From an uncultured Acetatifactor sp. (lineage in GTDB: Bacteria; Bacillota; Clostridia; Lachnospirales; Lachnospiraceae): 64,000 nucleotides of DNA. Location of the stretch: contig CANRLX010000006.1 of assembly GCA_947631615.1 (NCBI GenBank), forward strand, positions 1-64,000, written 5' to 3'. How positions within the stretch are numbered: the first letter of the stretch is position 1; every line of letters starts with the position of its first letter. Both the position numbers and the translations under genes were made by a program. The notes below the pieces were generated by a model that saw only the letters and a list, made by a program, of their open reading frames with translations, ran no database searches and was not told where the DNA came from. This document shows, piece by piece, positions 24,477 through 33,976 of the stretch.

Positions 24477-24660
24477 GCCCATAGAACGCACAGTGAAATC
24501 GCCCTAAGAGGAAATGGCTTCCCCGTATTCTGCACCCATCTGCCCATAGGAACGCACGGTGAAATCGCCCTAAGAGGAAATGGCTTCCCCGTATTCTGCA
24601 CCTACCCGCCCATAGGAACGCCTCAGGAAATCGCCCACAAAAGGAACTTGCTTTCCCACT
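24477..24660. repeat. 66-bp tandem repeat, about 2.8 copies
   Basis: Units start at 24477, 24542 and 24608, each beginning GCCCATAG-AACGC and continuing GAAATCGCCC. The first two are almost identical; the third is partial and diverged. They end exactly at the 3' end of the LysM-protein gene. Spacing leaves no unique spacers, so this is not a CRISPR array. Confidence 0.75.
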
Positions 24661-26225
24661 CACTCTTCGTCTGGGATCCGGATCCACGTGCCCTCATAAA
24701 TAAGAGAAGGGTTTGCACCCACTACATCTCGATTGCAGTCGTAGATCTCTGTCCAGCGCCTTCCGTCGCCCAGTGTTTCCTCGGCGATGCGCCACAGGCA
24801 GTCACCTTTTTTCACCGGATAGGTTGTCTCCGGTATCGGAGGAGTATGCGACGTGTCGGTTTCGCCTGCGAAGCTGCCGTTTTCTGGGGACGCTTCTGTT
24901 TGCTCAAAGAGCTTTTCCTCATTTCCCGTCGTCTTGTCTGTCTTTCGGATGTCTGGTATGCCGCCTGTGCGCTGCCAGGCTTCCGCCATGCTGCCCGCGC
25001 CGCCGACGGCGCGAAGGACCGTTGGGCTCGTGCTGTCAGCGCGGTCGAATTGATAGCCGTGCAGGATGTTCCCGGAGACGTCGTATCGAGTGATTGTGGA
25101 CAAATCCCCGCTCTCATTTCGGCAGAAACGGACGGTCGTGCCGTCGTACAACGTATGCTGCCAGTTCCCCTGGATTTCATAATATACCTTGCGGATCAGC
25201 CGATCCCCGTCATACAGATAGCGGTAGGCATAGAGCCCGTTGGAAAATTGGATCCGGTAGTGCCACAGGATTCTGCCGGAGGCATCATAATCAAACAGCT
25301 CGTAGCGGGAAGAAGAATAGCTCTGGTTGCTTTGGAGCGTTCGCACCCACTCGTTTTCACAAACAGCTTCCACCAGCCGATCCCCGTCGTAGAAAGCCTG
25401 GTAGCTCGGCACGCTGACCTGTTGGATTTCCTCGGCGGTATGCTCCTGCAGGATGCCCCGATAGCCTCTCACATACCAATAGGAGGAGACTCGCTTCTGA
25501 TCTTCATTAAAATAATCCAGCCAAACCACATAATAGCTTCCGTAGGGGCGCCCCGTCAGGCGGGCGGAGCGAGCCGGGTCATATACCGATTCCTCCACTA
25601 GGACGTTGTGGTCGTCCGTGATCCGGATCCGGTTGCCGTTCTCGTCATAGTGGCAGAAGTAGGGATGCCCCAACTGTTCCTGCAGATCCGCGGACAAAAG
25701 CCTTCCATCGGCGTCGTAGGTCAGGATGTATTCCGGAGTTCCCTGAACCTCGCAGGTCACTGTGTATCCGCCGTCCTCGCCGTAGGAATAAGTGACGGTG
25801 TGCTCCGGATTTCCGCCTAGGAAAGAAGCAGGATATTCCTCCTTCCGTAGCAGCCGCCCTTCTTCACCGTAGAAGTATCGGGTTTCGCTTCTTTTGCGCC
25901 ACACGGAGGAAGCGCCGGGCAACAGAAAGAAGGAGTCGGCTGTCTCCTCCACGAGATCCGGATACGCCAGGTTCATGGGCATATAATGACCGTCATAGGA
26001 ATATTGGGTGGTTTGAGTGAGTCTGCCGGAGGAATCGTATGCGTAATCCGTGATCCCGATGCACCTGGCGGACGCAGACAGATCGTATTGACTCGGTGAG
26101 GGCGCCTTTTTTTCCAGGCATCGATATCCCGCCAGAGCGACAACCAGAGCGGCTGCCCAAATTGCCGCACAAATTGCCGCCAAAACGATGGGGCGTTTCA
26201 CAGCCAGACGAAATTTTCGGGACAA
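24660..26225 (-). CDS. Membrane-anchored YD-repeat protein with C-terminal LysM domain
   Basis: The roughly 520-residue protein has one N-terminal membrane segment (IVLAAICAAIWAAALVVALA). About 400 residues follow of RHS/YD-like repeats (DYAYDSSGRLTQ, TYDADGRLL, HYDENGNRI, FDYDASGRI, YLYDGDRLI). A linker and a LysM module end the protein (YPVKKGDCLWRIAEETLG ... NPSLIYEGTWIRIP). LysM binds peptidoglycan or chitin-like glycans, so the protein probably spans from membrane to wall. TTG 26225 is preferred because AAAGGAGG lies 7-8 bp upstream; a GTG at 26234 overlaps that site. Unlike RHS toxins there is no C-terminal toxin domain. Confidence 0.75.
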   Translation of the reverse strand: MSRKFRLAVKRPIVLAAICAAIWAAALVVALAGYRCLEKKAPSPSQYDLSASARCIGITDYAYDSSGRLTQTTQYSYDGHYMPMNLAYPDLVEETADSFFLLPGASSVWRKRSETRYFYGEEGRLLRKEEYPASFLGGNPEHTVTYSYGEDGGYTVTCEVQGTPEYILTYDADGRLLSADLQEQLGHPYFCHYDENGNRIRITDDHNVLVEESVYDPARSARLTGRPYGSYYVVWLDYFNEDQKRVSSYWYVRGYRGILQEHTAEEIQQVSVPSYQAFYDGDRLVEAVCENEWVRTLQSNQSYSSSRYELFDYDASGRILWHYRIQFSNGLYAYRYLYDGDRLIRKVYYEIQGNWQHTLYDGTTVRFCRNESGDLSTITRYDVSGNILHGYQFDRADSTSPTVLRAVGGAGSMAEAWQRTGGIPDIRKTDKTTGNEEKLFEQTEASPENGSFAGETDTSHTPPIPETTYPVKKGDCLWRIAEETLGDGRRWTEIYDCNRDVVGANPSLIYEGTWIRIPDEE

Positions 26226-26399
26226 ACCACTCACCTCCTTTGTCGTGTAGAACCGCTTGCATCCATTCTATCATGCGTCCCGTCCGGTTGCAAGGAGCTG
26301 GCGGAGGCGTTTCGGATCTTTGGCAGAGAAGCGGGGGTCTGCGCCTTGATTTTTGATAGTTACTGTGATATTATTTTAACGATAGCGTATCCCACAGGG

Positions 26400-26760
26400 G
26401 GCCTTTCCCGGAATGAAAAGTGCAATCGCAAAACGGCGCTAAAAAGCGCCATCGGAAAATGCTCTCCGGAAACACGTCCGGAAACAGAGCATTATCCAGA
26501 AATGCCATCCGGTAAGTGCCATTGGCAAGCGCCCTCCGGAAACACGTCCGGAAACGAGGCATTATCTGGAGGTGCCGTCCGAAAACGCCATCGGTAAATA
26601 CCTTCCGGTAAGATTCATTGGAAAGTGTCGTTCGGAAACAGCATCCGAAAACGGTGCATTATTCAGAAGTGCCATCCGAAAACGCCATCGGAAAGCACCC
26701 TCCAAAAACAAAGTGCCCTTCGGAGGGCGGAAGCCGCGTGGGAGCGTCAGATATGGTCGA
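26400..26760. repeat. Degenerate GC-rich repeats upstream of ptb
   Basis: The motif CTCCGGAAACACGTCCGGAA occurs near 26462 and 26533 (about 70 bp apart). Many weaker copies of a CCGGAAA / GCCATCGGAAA unit run to about 26720. No gene is credible here. The long ORFs in this stretch arise from the repeats. Confidence 0.55.
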
Positions 26761-26795
26761 ATATGACGGAAGAAAGAGAGGAGAATAGAGAGCAG

Positions 26796-27719
26796 ATGAA
26801 GCAAGGGTTTGAGGAGATTATTGCAAAGGTCAAGGAGTGCGGCAAGAAGACGGTAGCCGTGTCCGTTGCGCAGGATTCGGCCGTTCTGGAGGCGGTCCAG
26901 GAGGCAAAAAAGAAAGGGATCGCGGATGCGATCCTGGTGGGAGACGAAGCAAAGATCCGCAAGATCGCGTCAGAGATCGGCATGGATTTGACCGGGTTTG
27001 AGATCATTGACGAGCCGGATGTGATACAGGCTTCCTTAAAGGCGGTAAAGCTTGCCCATGAGGGAAAAGCGGACATGTACATGAAGGGCCTGATCGACAC
27101 CAAAAATTTCTTGAAAAGCGTGCTGGACAAGGAGGTGGGCCTGCGCACGGGAGGCGTCCTGTCCCATGTGGCAGTGTTTGAGATCCCCGGCATCGACCGT
27201 CTGCTGTTTCTGACGGATGTGGCCTTTATGACCTACCCCTCCCTGGAGGACAAGATGCATATCATCAACAACACCGTACCGGTATGTAGGGCCTGCGGCG
27301 TGGAGCTGCCCAAGGTGGCGCCTCTTGCGGCGGTGGAGGTGGTGAACCCTAAGATGCCGGTGACGGTTGAGGCGGAGGAGCTGACGAAGATGTGTGAGGC
27401 GGGAGAGATTACAGGATGTGTGGTGGACGGCCCTCTGTCGTTGGATCTGGCCATCGATCCGGAGGCGGCCAAACACAAGGGAGCTACCGACCGCAGGATC
27501 CAGGGGGACGCAGACGTCCTTCTCTTTCCGGACATCCACGCTGGCAACCAGGTGTACAAGGCTATCGTACATATGGTGCCGAACGTAAAGAACGGATGTA
27601 TCTTGACTGGCACGAAGGTGCCCGTGATTCTGACCAGCCGCTCCGACACCTTTGAGACCAAGGTCAACTCCATTGCTCTGGCAGCAGTGGTAGCCGAGGA
27701 GATGAAAAAGGCAAGATAA
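26796..27719 (+). CDS. ptb: Phosphate butyryltransferase
   Basis: The roughly 307-residue protein matches the PTA/PTB family: MKQGFEEIIAKVKE at the start, an ILVGDEAKIRKIA strand-helix, the KGLIDTKNFLKSVL substrate region, and a VPVILTSRSDT motif near the end. It converts butyryl-CoA and phosphate to butyryl phosphate and CoA. ATG 26796 gives the family's usual N-terminus; upstream starts run into repeats. buk follows 311 bp downstream across a tandem-repeat spacer. Together they give ATP from butyryl-CoA in the terminal step of butyrate fermentation. Confidence 0.9.
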   Translation: MKQGFEEIIAKVKECGKKTVAVSVAQDSAVLEAVQEAKKKGIADAILVGDEAKIRKIASEIGMDLTGFEIIDEPDVIQASLKAVKLAHEGKADMYMKGLIDTKNFLKSVLDKEVGLRTGGVLSHVAVFEIPGIDRLLFLTDVAFMTYPSLEDKMHIINNTVPVCRACGVELPKVAPLAAVEVVNPKMPVTVEAEELTKMCEAGEITGCVVDGPLSLDLAIDPEAAKHKGATDRRIQGDADVLLFPDIHAGNQVYKAIVHMVPNVKNGCILTGTKVPVILTSRSDTFETKVNSIALAAVVAEEMKKAR

Positions 27720-27725
27720 AGCGGA

Positions 27726-27845
27726 AGCAGAAAGAGACAGAGCCGAAAGAAACCGAGCCGAACGAGACAGAGCGGAACGAAACAGAGCCGAAAGAAACAG
27801 AGCGGAAAGAAACAGAGCAGAAAGAAACCGAGCAGAAAAAACAGA
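27726..27845. repeat. 15-bp tandem repeat between ptb and buk, about 8 copies
   Basis: Units such as AGCCGAAAGAAACAG and AGCGGAACGAAACAG start every 15 bp from 27726. One frame would read repeated KETEP or NETEP, but there is no start codon or ribosome site. Low-complexity A/C-rich sequence continues to about 27960. Confidence 0.8.
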
Positions 27846-28030
27846 TCAAAAGCCCCAAAACCAAAACAGCAAAAACCAAAACGGAAAGAAACAAAGCAAA
27901 AACCAAAACCGAAAGCCCGAAAGCCCCAAAACCAAAACCAAAAGCCCCCCGTTAAAAGAGCTTCCAATCACTGCCCCAAAAAAAGAATTAAGAAAGAAAT
28001 TAAGAAAGAAATAAGAAGGGAGAACCCGAA

Positions 28031-29098
28031 ATGTCTGTTAAGAGCTTGATCATCAATCCCGGTTCCACCTCCACCAAGATCGGTGTCTTTGAGGATGAGA
28101 ACCTGTTGTTTGAGGAGACCTTGCGCCACTCCACCGAGGAGATCGGCCGCTATGCCAACATTGTGGACCAAAAGGATTTCCGCAAAAAGATTATTATGGA
28201 TCTTCTGGAGAGCAAAAATTTTGAGATAAAGAGCCTGAATGTAGTGGTGGGCCGAGGCGGTATGTTGAAGCCCATTCCCGGCGGCACCTATGCGGTGACG
28301 GACGATCTTTTGGAGGATCTGAAGGTCGGCGTACAGGGGCAGCACGCCTCCAACCTGGGCGGCATCCTGGCCAGAGAGATCGCGGACTCCATCGGAGTTC
28401 CCTCCTATATCGTGGATCCGGTGGTGGTGGACGAATTGCAGCCGCTCGCCCGTTATTCCGGTGTTCCGGAGCTGCCCCGCACGAGCGTGTTCCATGCGCT
28501 GAACCAGAAGGCGGTGGCAAAGCGGTACGCGAAGGAGATCGGCAAACCGTATGACTCTCTTCGACTGATCGTCGTCCATATGGGCGGCGGCGTGTCCGTG
28601 GGAGCTCATATCGGGGGAAGAGTGGTAGATGTGTTCAACGCTCTGGACGGTGACGGCGCCTTCTCTCCCGAGCGCGCGGGCGCGGCGCCCAGCGGAGCGC
28701 TGATCCGGATGTGTTTCTCCGGCAAGTACACGGAGAAGGAAGTGTACGGCAAGTTCGTGGGGAAGGGCGGCTTCAACGCCTACCTGGGGACCAACGATAT
28801 GCGCGAGGTGACCCGCCGCGCCAACGAGGGGGATGAGAAGGCGGCGGAGGCAAAGCAGGCCTTCATCTACCAGGTGGCCAAGGATATCGGCTCTATGGCG
28901 TGTGTCCTAAACGGTAAGGTGGACCGGATTATTGTCACCGGAGGGATCGCCTACGGTACTGACGTGGTGGACGCGCTGCGGGAGAGAGCGGAGTGGATCG
29001 CGCCCTTCACCGTATATCCCGGGGAGGACGAGCTGCTGGCGCTGGCACAGGGAGCCTTGCGCGTGCTGAACGGTGAGGAGCAGACAATGAAATACTAG
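28031..29098 (+). CDS. buk: Butyrate kinase
   Basis: The 355-residue protein is an acetokinase-family enzyme: phosphate-binding INPGSTSTK (8-16), [28 protein letters not shown] (adenosine-binding loop), and a C-terminal [10 protein letters not shown]. It forms butyrate and ATP from butyryl phosphate and ADP. GGGAGA lies upstream of the ATG. Length and motifs are those of an intact enzyme. It ends the ptb-buk unit, with a terminator 23 bp later. Confidence 0.95.
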   Translation: MSVKSLIINPGSTSTKIGVFEDENLLFEETLRHSTEEIGRYANIVDQKDFRKKIIMDLLESKNFEIKSLNVVVGRGGMLKPIPGGTYAVTDDLLEDLKVGVQGQHASNLGGILAREIADSIGVPSYIVDPVVVDELQPLARYSGVPELPRTSVFHALNQKAVAKRYAKEIGKPYDSLRLIVVHMGGGVSVGAHIGGRVVDVFNALDGDGAFSPERAGAAPSGALIRMCFSGKYTEKEVYGKFVGKGGFNAYLGTNDMREVTRRANEGDEKAAEAKQAFIYQVAKDIGSMACVLNGKVDRIIVTGGIAYGTDVVDALRERAEWIAPFTVYPGEDELLALAQGALRVLNGEEQTMKY

Positions 29099-29120
29099 GC
29101 GTGAGCCTGGAAAAACTGTG

Positions 29121-29157
29121 AAAACCACGCTGTGACAGAGAGGACCGCGTGGTTTTT
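29121..29157 (+). terminator. Terminator after buk
   Basis: AAAACCACGC and GCGTGGTTTT form a 10-bp stem around a 16-nt loop, ending in a T-run. Confidence 0.7.
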
Positions 29158-29196
29158 GCACGGACGAAAACGGATCCGGAATGAGAATCGAGGTAT

Positions 29197-30570
29197 GTGG
29201 TGAAGCTTGGATTGAGGAAGACAAAGAGAAATATCTGGCAGACAGTGTCGCCCATGAAATTCATTCTGGGTGGGTACTGCCTGATCATTCTGCTGGGGAC
29301 CGTCCTGCTGTCCCTGCCGGTCGCCGCCAGGGACGGGAGGATGACTCCGGTGACAGATTCCTTTTTTACCGCCACCTCCGCCACCTGTGTGACCGGACTG
29401 GTGCGCTATGACACCTTCTGCCACTGGACCCTGTTCGGACAGCTGGTGATCCTGTCCATGATTCAGATCGGCGGCATCGGCTTTATGACCGTAGCCATCC
29501 TGATCATGGTGCTGACAAGGCGCAGGATCGGGCTCGGACAGCGTTCCCTGATGCAAAACTCCATATCTGCGCCCCAGATCGGAGGCATCGTGCGCATGAC
29601 AAAGTTTATTGCGCTGGGGACCCTTGTGATCGAGGGAGCGGGGGCTATCCTGCTGGCATTTGATTTTGTGCCGAGGTTCGGGGTGGGAAAAGGGATCTAC
29701 TTTTCGATTTTTCACTCGATATCCGCCTTCTGCAACGGCGGCTTCGATCTGATGGGAGGGACTACCGGAGAGTTCTCCTCCCTGACGGGAATGAAGGACA
29801 ACCTGTATGTCAACAGCGTGATCATGCTGCTGATCTTTTTGGGAGGGCTGGGCTTCTTTGTCTGGAGCGACGTTTTGCACCGGAAGGGCCGCTTTTCTCG
29901 ACTGACGCTCCAGAGCAAGATGGTTCTGTCCCTCAGTGTGTTCCTGGCGGTATTTGGGGCGCTGGGAATGTTTTTGACCGAGTACGCCGGCAATCAGGCG
30001 GCGGGGGTCTCCCTTCCGGCCCAGATCCTGCACAGCCTCTTTGCGTCCGTCAGCGCGAGAACGGCGGGGTTTAACACGATCGACCTGACCTCCATGACGG
30101 AACCCGGGATCTTTCTGATGATCTTTTTGATGCTGGTCGGAGGCTCCACCGGCTCCACGGCAGGCGGCATTAAGACGACAACGCTGTGGGTGCTCTGTGT
30201 CAGCGTCTATGCGACCTTTGCCAGAAAGAAAAATATCGAAGCCTTTGGGCGCAGGATGGAAGAGGGGATCACCCGAACGGCCTCCTGCGTGTTCATGACC
30301 TACCTGATCCTGATTGTGGCGGCCACCACTGTGATCTCTGCCATGGAGGGGCTTCCCATACTGACCGTTCTCTTTGAGACCACCTCTGCGATGGCTACCG
30401 TGGGGCTGACCCTGGGCGTTACCCCTGGCCTGGGAATGGCCTCCAAGCTGATTCTGGCCTTTCTCATGATCTGCGGGAGAGTGGGATCGATCACCATGCT
30501 GCTGGCCTTTTCGTCCGACAGGAAGGCGACCGGCTCCTGCCTGCCGTTGGAGAAGATCCAGGTCGGATAG
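29197..30570 (+). CDS. trkH: Trk/Ktr potassium uptake transmembrane subunit
   Basis: The 457-residue membrane protein has the four-repeat channel-like fold of TrkH/KtrB. Selectivity-filter segments read TSATCVTGL (about 66-74), ISAFCNGGFDL, SVSARTAGFNT and TSAMATVGLT, each with the conserved glycine. At least eight membrane segments are visible. It carries K+ (with Na+ or H+) inward. Start: GTG 29197 or 29200 behind AGGT. The partner trkA gene follows 61 bp later. Firmicutes often call this pair KtrB/KtrA. Confidence 0.9.
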   Translation: MVKLGLRKTKRNIWQTVSPMKFILGGYCLIILLGTVLLSLPVAARDGRMTPVTDSFFTATSATCVTGLVRYDTFCHWTLFGQLVILSMIQIGGIGFMTVAILIMVLTRRRIGLGQRSLMQNSISAPQIGGIVRMTKFIALGTLVIEGAGAILLAFDFVPRFGVGKGIYFSIFHSISAFCNGGFDLMGGTTGEFSSLTGMKDNLYVNSVIMLLIFLGGLGFFVWSDVLHRKGRFSRLTLQSKMVLSLSVFLAVFGALGMFLTEYAGNQAAGVSLPAQILHSLFASVSARTAGFNTIDLTSMTEPGIFLMIFLMLVGGSTGSTAGGIKTTTLWVLCVSVYATFARKKNIEAFGRRMEEGITRTASCVFMTYLILIVAATTVISAMEGLPILTVLFETTSAMATVGLTLGVTPGLGMASKLILAFLMICGRVGSITMLLAFSSDRKATGSCLPLEKIQVG

Positions 30571-30631
30571 GGCAGGTGCTGTGGACAGAGGGATCATACC
30601 GTAATTGCGGACTGCGAAAGGAGGAGTTTCT

Positions 30632-31273
30632 ATGAAATCGATTCTCATGATTGGACTTGGACGGTTTGGCCGTCATATGGCGCAGAAATTTATAGAAAAC
30701 GGACATGAGGTCCTGGCCATCGACTCCAACGAGGAGAGGGCGGATGACGCGGTGGGCTTCATCCAGCAGATCCTGATCGGGGACGCCACGGAGGAGCGGT
30801 TTATGGCCGGCATCGGCGTGGACAATTTCGACCTGGCGGTCATCGCCATCGGGGAAAATTTCCAGACCGTCCTGGAGATCACCGTCCTCTTAAAGGATTT
30901 AAACTGCAAGTATATCGTGGCCCGGGCCACCCGGGACGTCCACAGAAAGCTCCTGCTCCGCAACGGGGCGGACTACGTGGTCTATGCCGAGCGGGAGGTG
31001 GCCGAACGCCTCGCCATCAAATTCGGCGCCGACAACATCTTTGACTATGTGGAGCTGACGCCGGAGATCGGCATCTATGAGATCGCCGTGCCAAAGCCCT
31101 GGCTGGGCAAGAGCATGGTAGAGCTCTCCATCCGCAACAAGTACCATGTCAGCGTGATGGCCACCAAGAAAAACGATCGGATCTTTCCCCTTCCGGATCC
31201 CCGCCACGTCTTTGAGGCCAGCGAGAGCATCATGGTCATGGGTTCCGCGGAGGCCGTCCAGAAGATCACGTGA
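30632..31273 (+). CDS. trkA: TrkA/KtrA potassium uptake regulatory subunit
   Basis: The 213-residue cytoplasmic protein begins MKSILMIGLGRFGRHMA, a Rossmann GxGxxG nucleotide-binding motif, with the ribose-binding acid in AIDSNEE. The second half (about 135-213) is the TrkA-C domain, which binds nucleotides or cyclic dinucleotides in related proteins. It forms an octameric gating ring beneath TrkH. AAAGGAGGAG precedes the ATG at 30632. Confidence 0.92.
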   Translation: MKSILMIGLGRFGRHMAQKFIENGHEVLAIDSNEERADDAVGFIQQILIGDATEERFMAGIGVDNFDLAVIAIGENFQTVLEITVLLKDLNCKYIVARATRDVHRKLLLRNGADYVVYAEREVAERLAIKFGADNIFDYVELTPEIGIYEIAVPKPWLGKSMVELSIRNKYHVSVMATKKNDRIFPLPDPRHVFEASESIMVMGSAEAVQKIT

Positions 31274-31293
31274 CCCCGAGGGGCTTTCGCTTC

Positions 31294-32112
31294 TCACTCC
31301 CGCTCTCTGCGGTATTCCCGGGGCGGTTTCCCGTACACCTTCTTAAACAGATCCTTGAAATAATTGCTGTCGTTAAACCCGTATTCCAGCGCGATATCCG
31401 TGATCGTGCTGTCGGTGGTCAGAAGCGCCGCCTGGGCGTGCTTCAGCCGCACATAATTCAGATATTCCTTGAACCCCATCCCCGTGACCTGCTTGAATTT
31501 CCGGCTGAAATACGTGGGGCTTAGGGAGGCAACCCTGGAGACCTCCTCAAGGGTCAGGTGCTTTTTGAAATTTTTGTAGATATAGCGGGTGGCGAGCAGG
31601 ATGTCGGCATCCCTGGAGTTGAGAAACTCCGGCTCCACCTCGTTCATGACGGAGTGCCGCATCAAGAGAAGCAGCACCTCCGTGAGATAGCACTGCAAAA
31701 AACAGGAGGAGTACTCGTCGATCTGGGAGGCCTCCGAGAGCATCTTGCCCAGGAGCGCCTGAAACTCCTTCTGATAAAGCGCGGGGACGCTTCCCATGAA
31801 GGAATGGGTGTCGGAGAACTGGGGGATCGTCACGTGCTCCCGCTTAAAGAGGAGCGTCACCATCTCGCAGGTGGCGCCGCCGGGATAGGTGGCGTGGTGC
31901 AGCTCGCCGGGGGCGATGAACACCAGGTCTCCCCGTCCCAGTTGATAGACGCTGTCCTTCAGAAGAAAACGGCACTCTCCCTCCAATAGATAAAAAATCT
32001 CAAAAAAATTGTGGCTGTGATCTGGCTGTAGGGGAGAGTAATAGCCGCGCTTTCCCCTGTCTATGAGAATCCGGTCGATCTCTTTTCTCCCCTTGCTCCT
32101 TTGGACTGCCAT
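31294..32112 (-). CDS. AraC-family regulator
   Basis: The 272-residue protein has an N-terminal cupin-like sensor (HSHNFFEIFYLLEGECRFLL, then GRGDLVFIAPGELHHA). Two C-terminal helix-turn-helix units follow (about 175-270: LTLEEVSRVASLSPTYFSRKF and ITDIALEYGFNDSNYF). This is the layout of sugar-responsive AraC activators. It stands next to uxaC on the same strand and opposite the uxaB-uxaA block, so it probably controls pectin or uronate genes in response to a sugar acid. AAAGGAGCG precedes the ATG. Confidence 0.85.
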   Translation of the reverse strand: MAVQRSKGRKEIDRILIDRGKRGYYSPLQPDHSHNFFEIFYLLEGECRFLLKDSVYQLGRGDLVFIAPGELHHATYPGGATCEMVTLLFKREHVTIPQFSDTHSFMGSVPALYQKEFQALLGKMLSEASQIDEYSSCFLQCYLTEVLLLLMRHSVMNEVEPEFLNSRDADILLATRYIYKNFKKHLTLEEVSRVASLSPTYFSRKFKQVTGMGFKEYLNYVRLKHAQAALLTTDSTITDIALEYGFNDSNYFKDLFKKVYGKPPREYRRERE

Positions 32113-32136
32113 GGGCGCTCCTTTCTCCGAAAAAAA

Positions 32137-32180
32137 GGACTGCCGTGTTCCGGCCTTTCGGCCGCCCCATCCGGCAGTCC
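32137..32180 (-). terminator. Terminator of uxaC
   Basis: On the minus strand GGACTGCCG pairs with CGGCAGTCC around a 25-nt loop with its own GGCCGAAAGGCC stem, followed by a run of eight T. Confidence 0.75.
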
Positions 32181-32224
32181 CTCTCAGTGATCCGTATTGG
32201 CCCCCTGCGGGGCTTTGCCCTCTC

Positions 32225-33634
32225 TTACAGAGGGAAGTGGAAATATCTCTTTGCGTTGTTGTAGGAGATATCGGTCACGATCTCGCCCAGGATATCGTAG
32301 TCTGCGGGGAACTCGCCGTTCTCCACCCAGCTGCCCAGCAGATTGCAGAGGATCCTGCGGAAATACTCGTGTCTGGTGTAGGACAGGAAGCTTCTGGAGT
32401 CGGTCAGCATACCCACGAAGCCGGACAGGTTGCCCAGGTTTGCCAGAGAGATCATCTGATCCTGCATACCCACCTTGTGATCGTTGAACCACCATGCGCT
32501 GCCCTGCTGGATCTTGGCAACGGCGGTGGAATCCTGGAAGCATCCCAGGATGGTGCCGATCGCCTGGTTGTCGTTGGGGTTCAGGCTGTAGATGACCGTT
32601 CTGGGAAGCTCGTCGGTGATGTTCAGAGCGTTCAGGAAGTCCGCCATCTGAGAGGAGGGAGCGTAGTTGTTGATGCAGTCGTAGCCGGTGTCAGGGCCCA
32701 GCTTGTCGTACATCAGCGTGTTGTTGTCGCGCTTGCAGCCGTAGTGGAGCTGCATCGCCCAGTCTAACCGGTGGTACTCTCTGCCCACAAAGAGCATAAA
32801 CGCGGTCTTAAACTTCATCTCCTCGTCCTTGGTGAGCACCATCTTGTTCAGTCTCTTTAAGAAGATAGCCTCCAGCTCATCCTCGGAAGCGGGGCAGTAC
32901 ATGACATATTCCAGCGCGTGGTCGGACACGTTGCAGCCCATGGAGGCGAAGAAGGACATACGATTCTTCAGAGCGTCCTTCAGAGCCTTGAAGGTGCGGA
33001 TCTCGGGCACGCCTACCGCGGCGGCAAGCTTATCCAGATAGTCCAGATAGTCGGGCTTCTCAATGTTCATCGCCTTGTCGGGTCTCCAGGCGGGAAGGAC
33101 CTTCACATCAAAGGTGGGATCCTCCGCGATCTTCTTGTGCCATTCCAGAGAGTCGATGGGATCGTCGGTGGTGCAGATCAGGGTCACGTTGCTCTGCTTG
33201 ATCAGGCTGCGGACGCTCATGGAGGGCTGCTGCAGCTTCTCGTTGCACAGGTTCCACACCTCGTCGGCGGTCTTTTTGTTCAGGACGCCGTTGTAGCCGA
33301 AGTATCTCTGCAGCTCCAGGTGGCTCCAGTGGAACAGCGGATTGCCGATTGCCTTTCCGACACATTCCGCCCACTTTACAAACTTCTCGTAATCGGAGGC
33401 ATCGCCGGTGATGTACTTCTCATCCACGCCGCAGGAGCGCATGAAACGCCACTTGTAGTGGTCGCCGCCCAGCCATACCTGCGTGATGTTCTCAAACTGG
33501 CGGTCCTCCGCGATCTCCTTGGGATTGATGTGGCAGTGGTAATCAAGAACAGGGGTCTTTTCCGCGTAATCGTGGAACAGCTTTTGCGCCGTCTCGGTCT
33601 CCAGCAGAAAATCTTTGTCCATAAATGCTTTCAT
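32225..33634 (-). CDS. uxaC: Glucuronate/galacturonate isomerase
   Basis: The 469-residue protein matches uronate isomerase over its full length: FMDKDFLLETETAQKLFHDY, the metal-site motif DYHCHINPKEIA (about 31-42), LICTTDDPIDSLEWH, and the C-terminal DSRSFLSYTRHEYFRR. It interconverts D-galacturonate and D-tagaturonate (or glucuronate and fructuronate), the first cytoplasmic step of uronate use. A TAGGAGG site precedes the ATG. It is divergent from uxaB across 340 bp of promoter region. Confidence 0.96.
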   Translation of the reverse strand: MKAFMDKDFLLETETAQKLFHDYAEKTPVLDYHCHINPKEIAEDRQFENITQVWLGGDHYKWRFMRSCGVDEKYITGDASDYEKFVKWAECVGKAIGNPLFHWSHLELQRYFGYNGVLNKKTADEVWNLCNEKLQQPSMSVRSLIKQSNVTLICTTDDPIDSLEWHKKIAEDPTFDVKVLPAWRPDKAMNIEKPDYLDYLDKLAAAVGVPEIRTFKALKDALKNRMSFFASMGCNVSDHALEYVMYCPASEDELEAIFLKRLNKMVLTKDEEMKFKTAFMLFVGREYHRLDWAMQLHYGCKRDNNTLMYDKLGPDTGYDCINNYAPSSQMADFLNALNITDELPRTVIYSLNPNDNQAIGTILGCFQDSTAVAKIQQGSAWWFNDHKVGMQDQMISLANLGNLSGFVGMLTDSRSFLSYTRHEYFRRILCNLLGSWVENGEFPADYDILGEIVTDISYNNAKRYFHFPL

Positions 33635-33976
33635 GTTTTGTCCTCCTATCGATTATGTGTTGCCGCCCCGCTTTGCAGGGCGCCGCCGGATGCGCACGGC
33701 CGTGTTTTCCGGCAGAATCTCAAACAAATGAAACCATACCTGCATTATAGCGAAAAAAGAGTCTCTTTTCAAGATGTAAACTGCATTTTTACTTTTTTCC
33801 CGGCGGCCAAGTTTGTATATTGACTAACTTTGCTTTTGGCGGTAAAATTATTACTATAATTACTTACTGTAGAAGAGTTTGCTCTTCGGATGATTTTATG
33901 GTAAGCGGCCGAGAGGCGTGCACCGCCAGAGGTGTGATTAAGAGGATGCGTCAAGGGGCGCGGAATGGAGGACAAA
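33635..33976. promoter_or_regulatory. Divergent uxaC / uxaB promoter region
   Basis: This AT-rich gap inside GC-rich DNA holds a TATAAT at 33855-33860 facing uxaB, with a poor -35 (TTGCTT, 19 bp upstream). The pattern suggests an activator-dependent promoter, fitting the AraC gene nearby. No small gene is evident. Confidence 0.45.

Noticed and set aside
24477-24660. Possible CRISPR array
   Set aside because: Units of 66 bp are directly adjacent with no unique spacers, and no cas gene is near.
26346-26804. Several ORFs within the repeat region before ptb
   Set aside because: All are made by the CCGGAAA repeats in different frames.
27233-27967. 244-residue minus-strand ORF with FRFGF-type repeats
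   Set aside because: Its repetitive N-terminus is just the antisense of the 15-bp tandem repeat.
29095-30648. 517-residue minus-strand ORF opposite trkH
   Set aside because: Composition is antisense to clear membrane-protein codons; no ribosome site or known domain.
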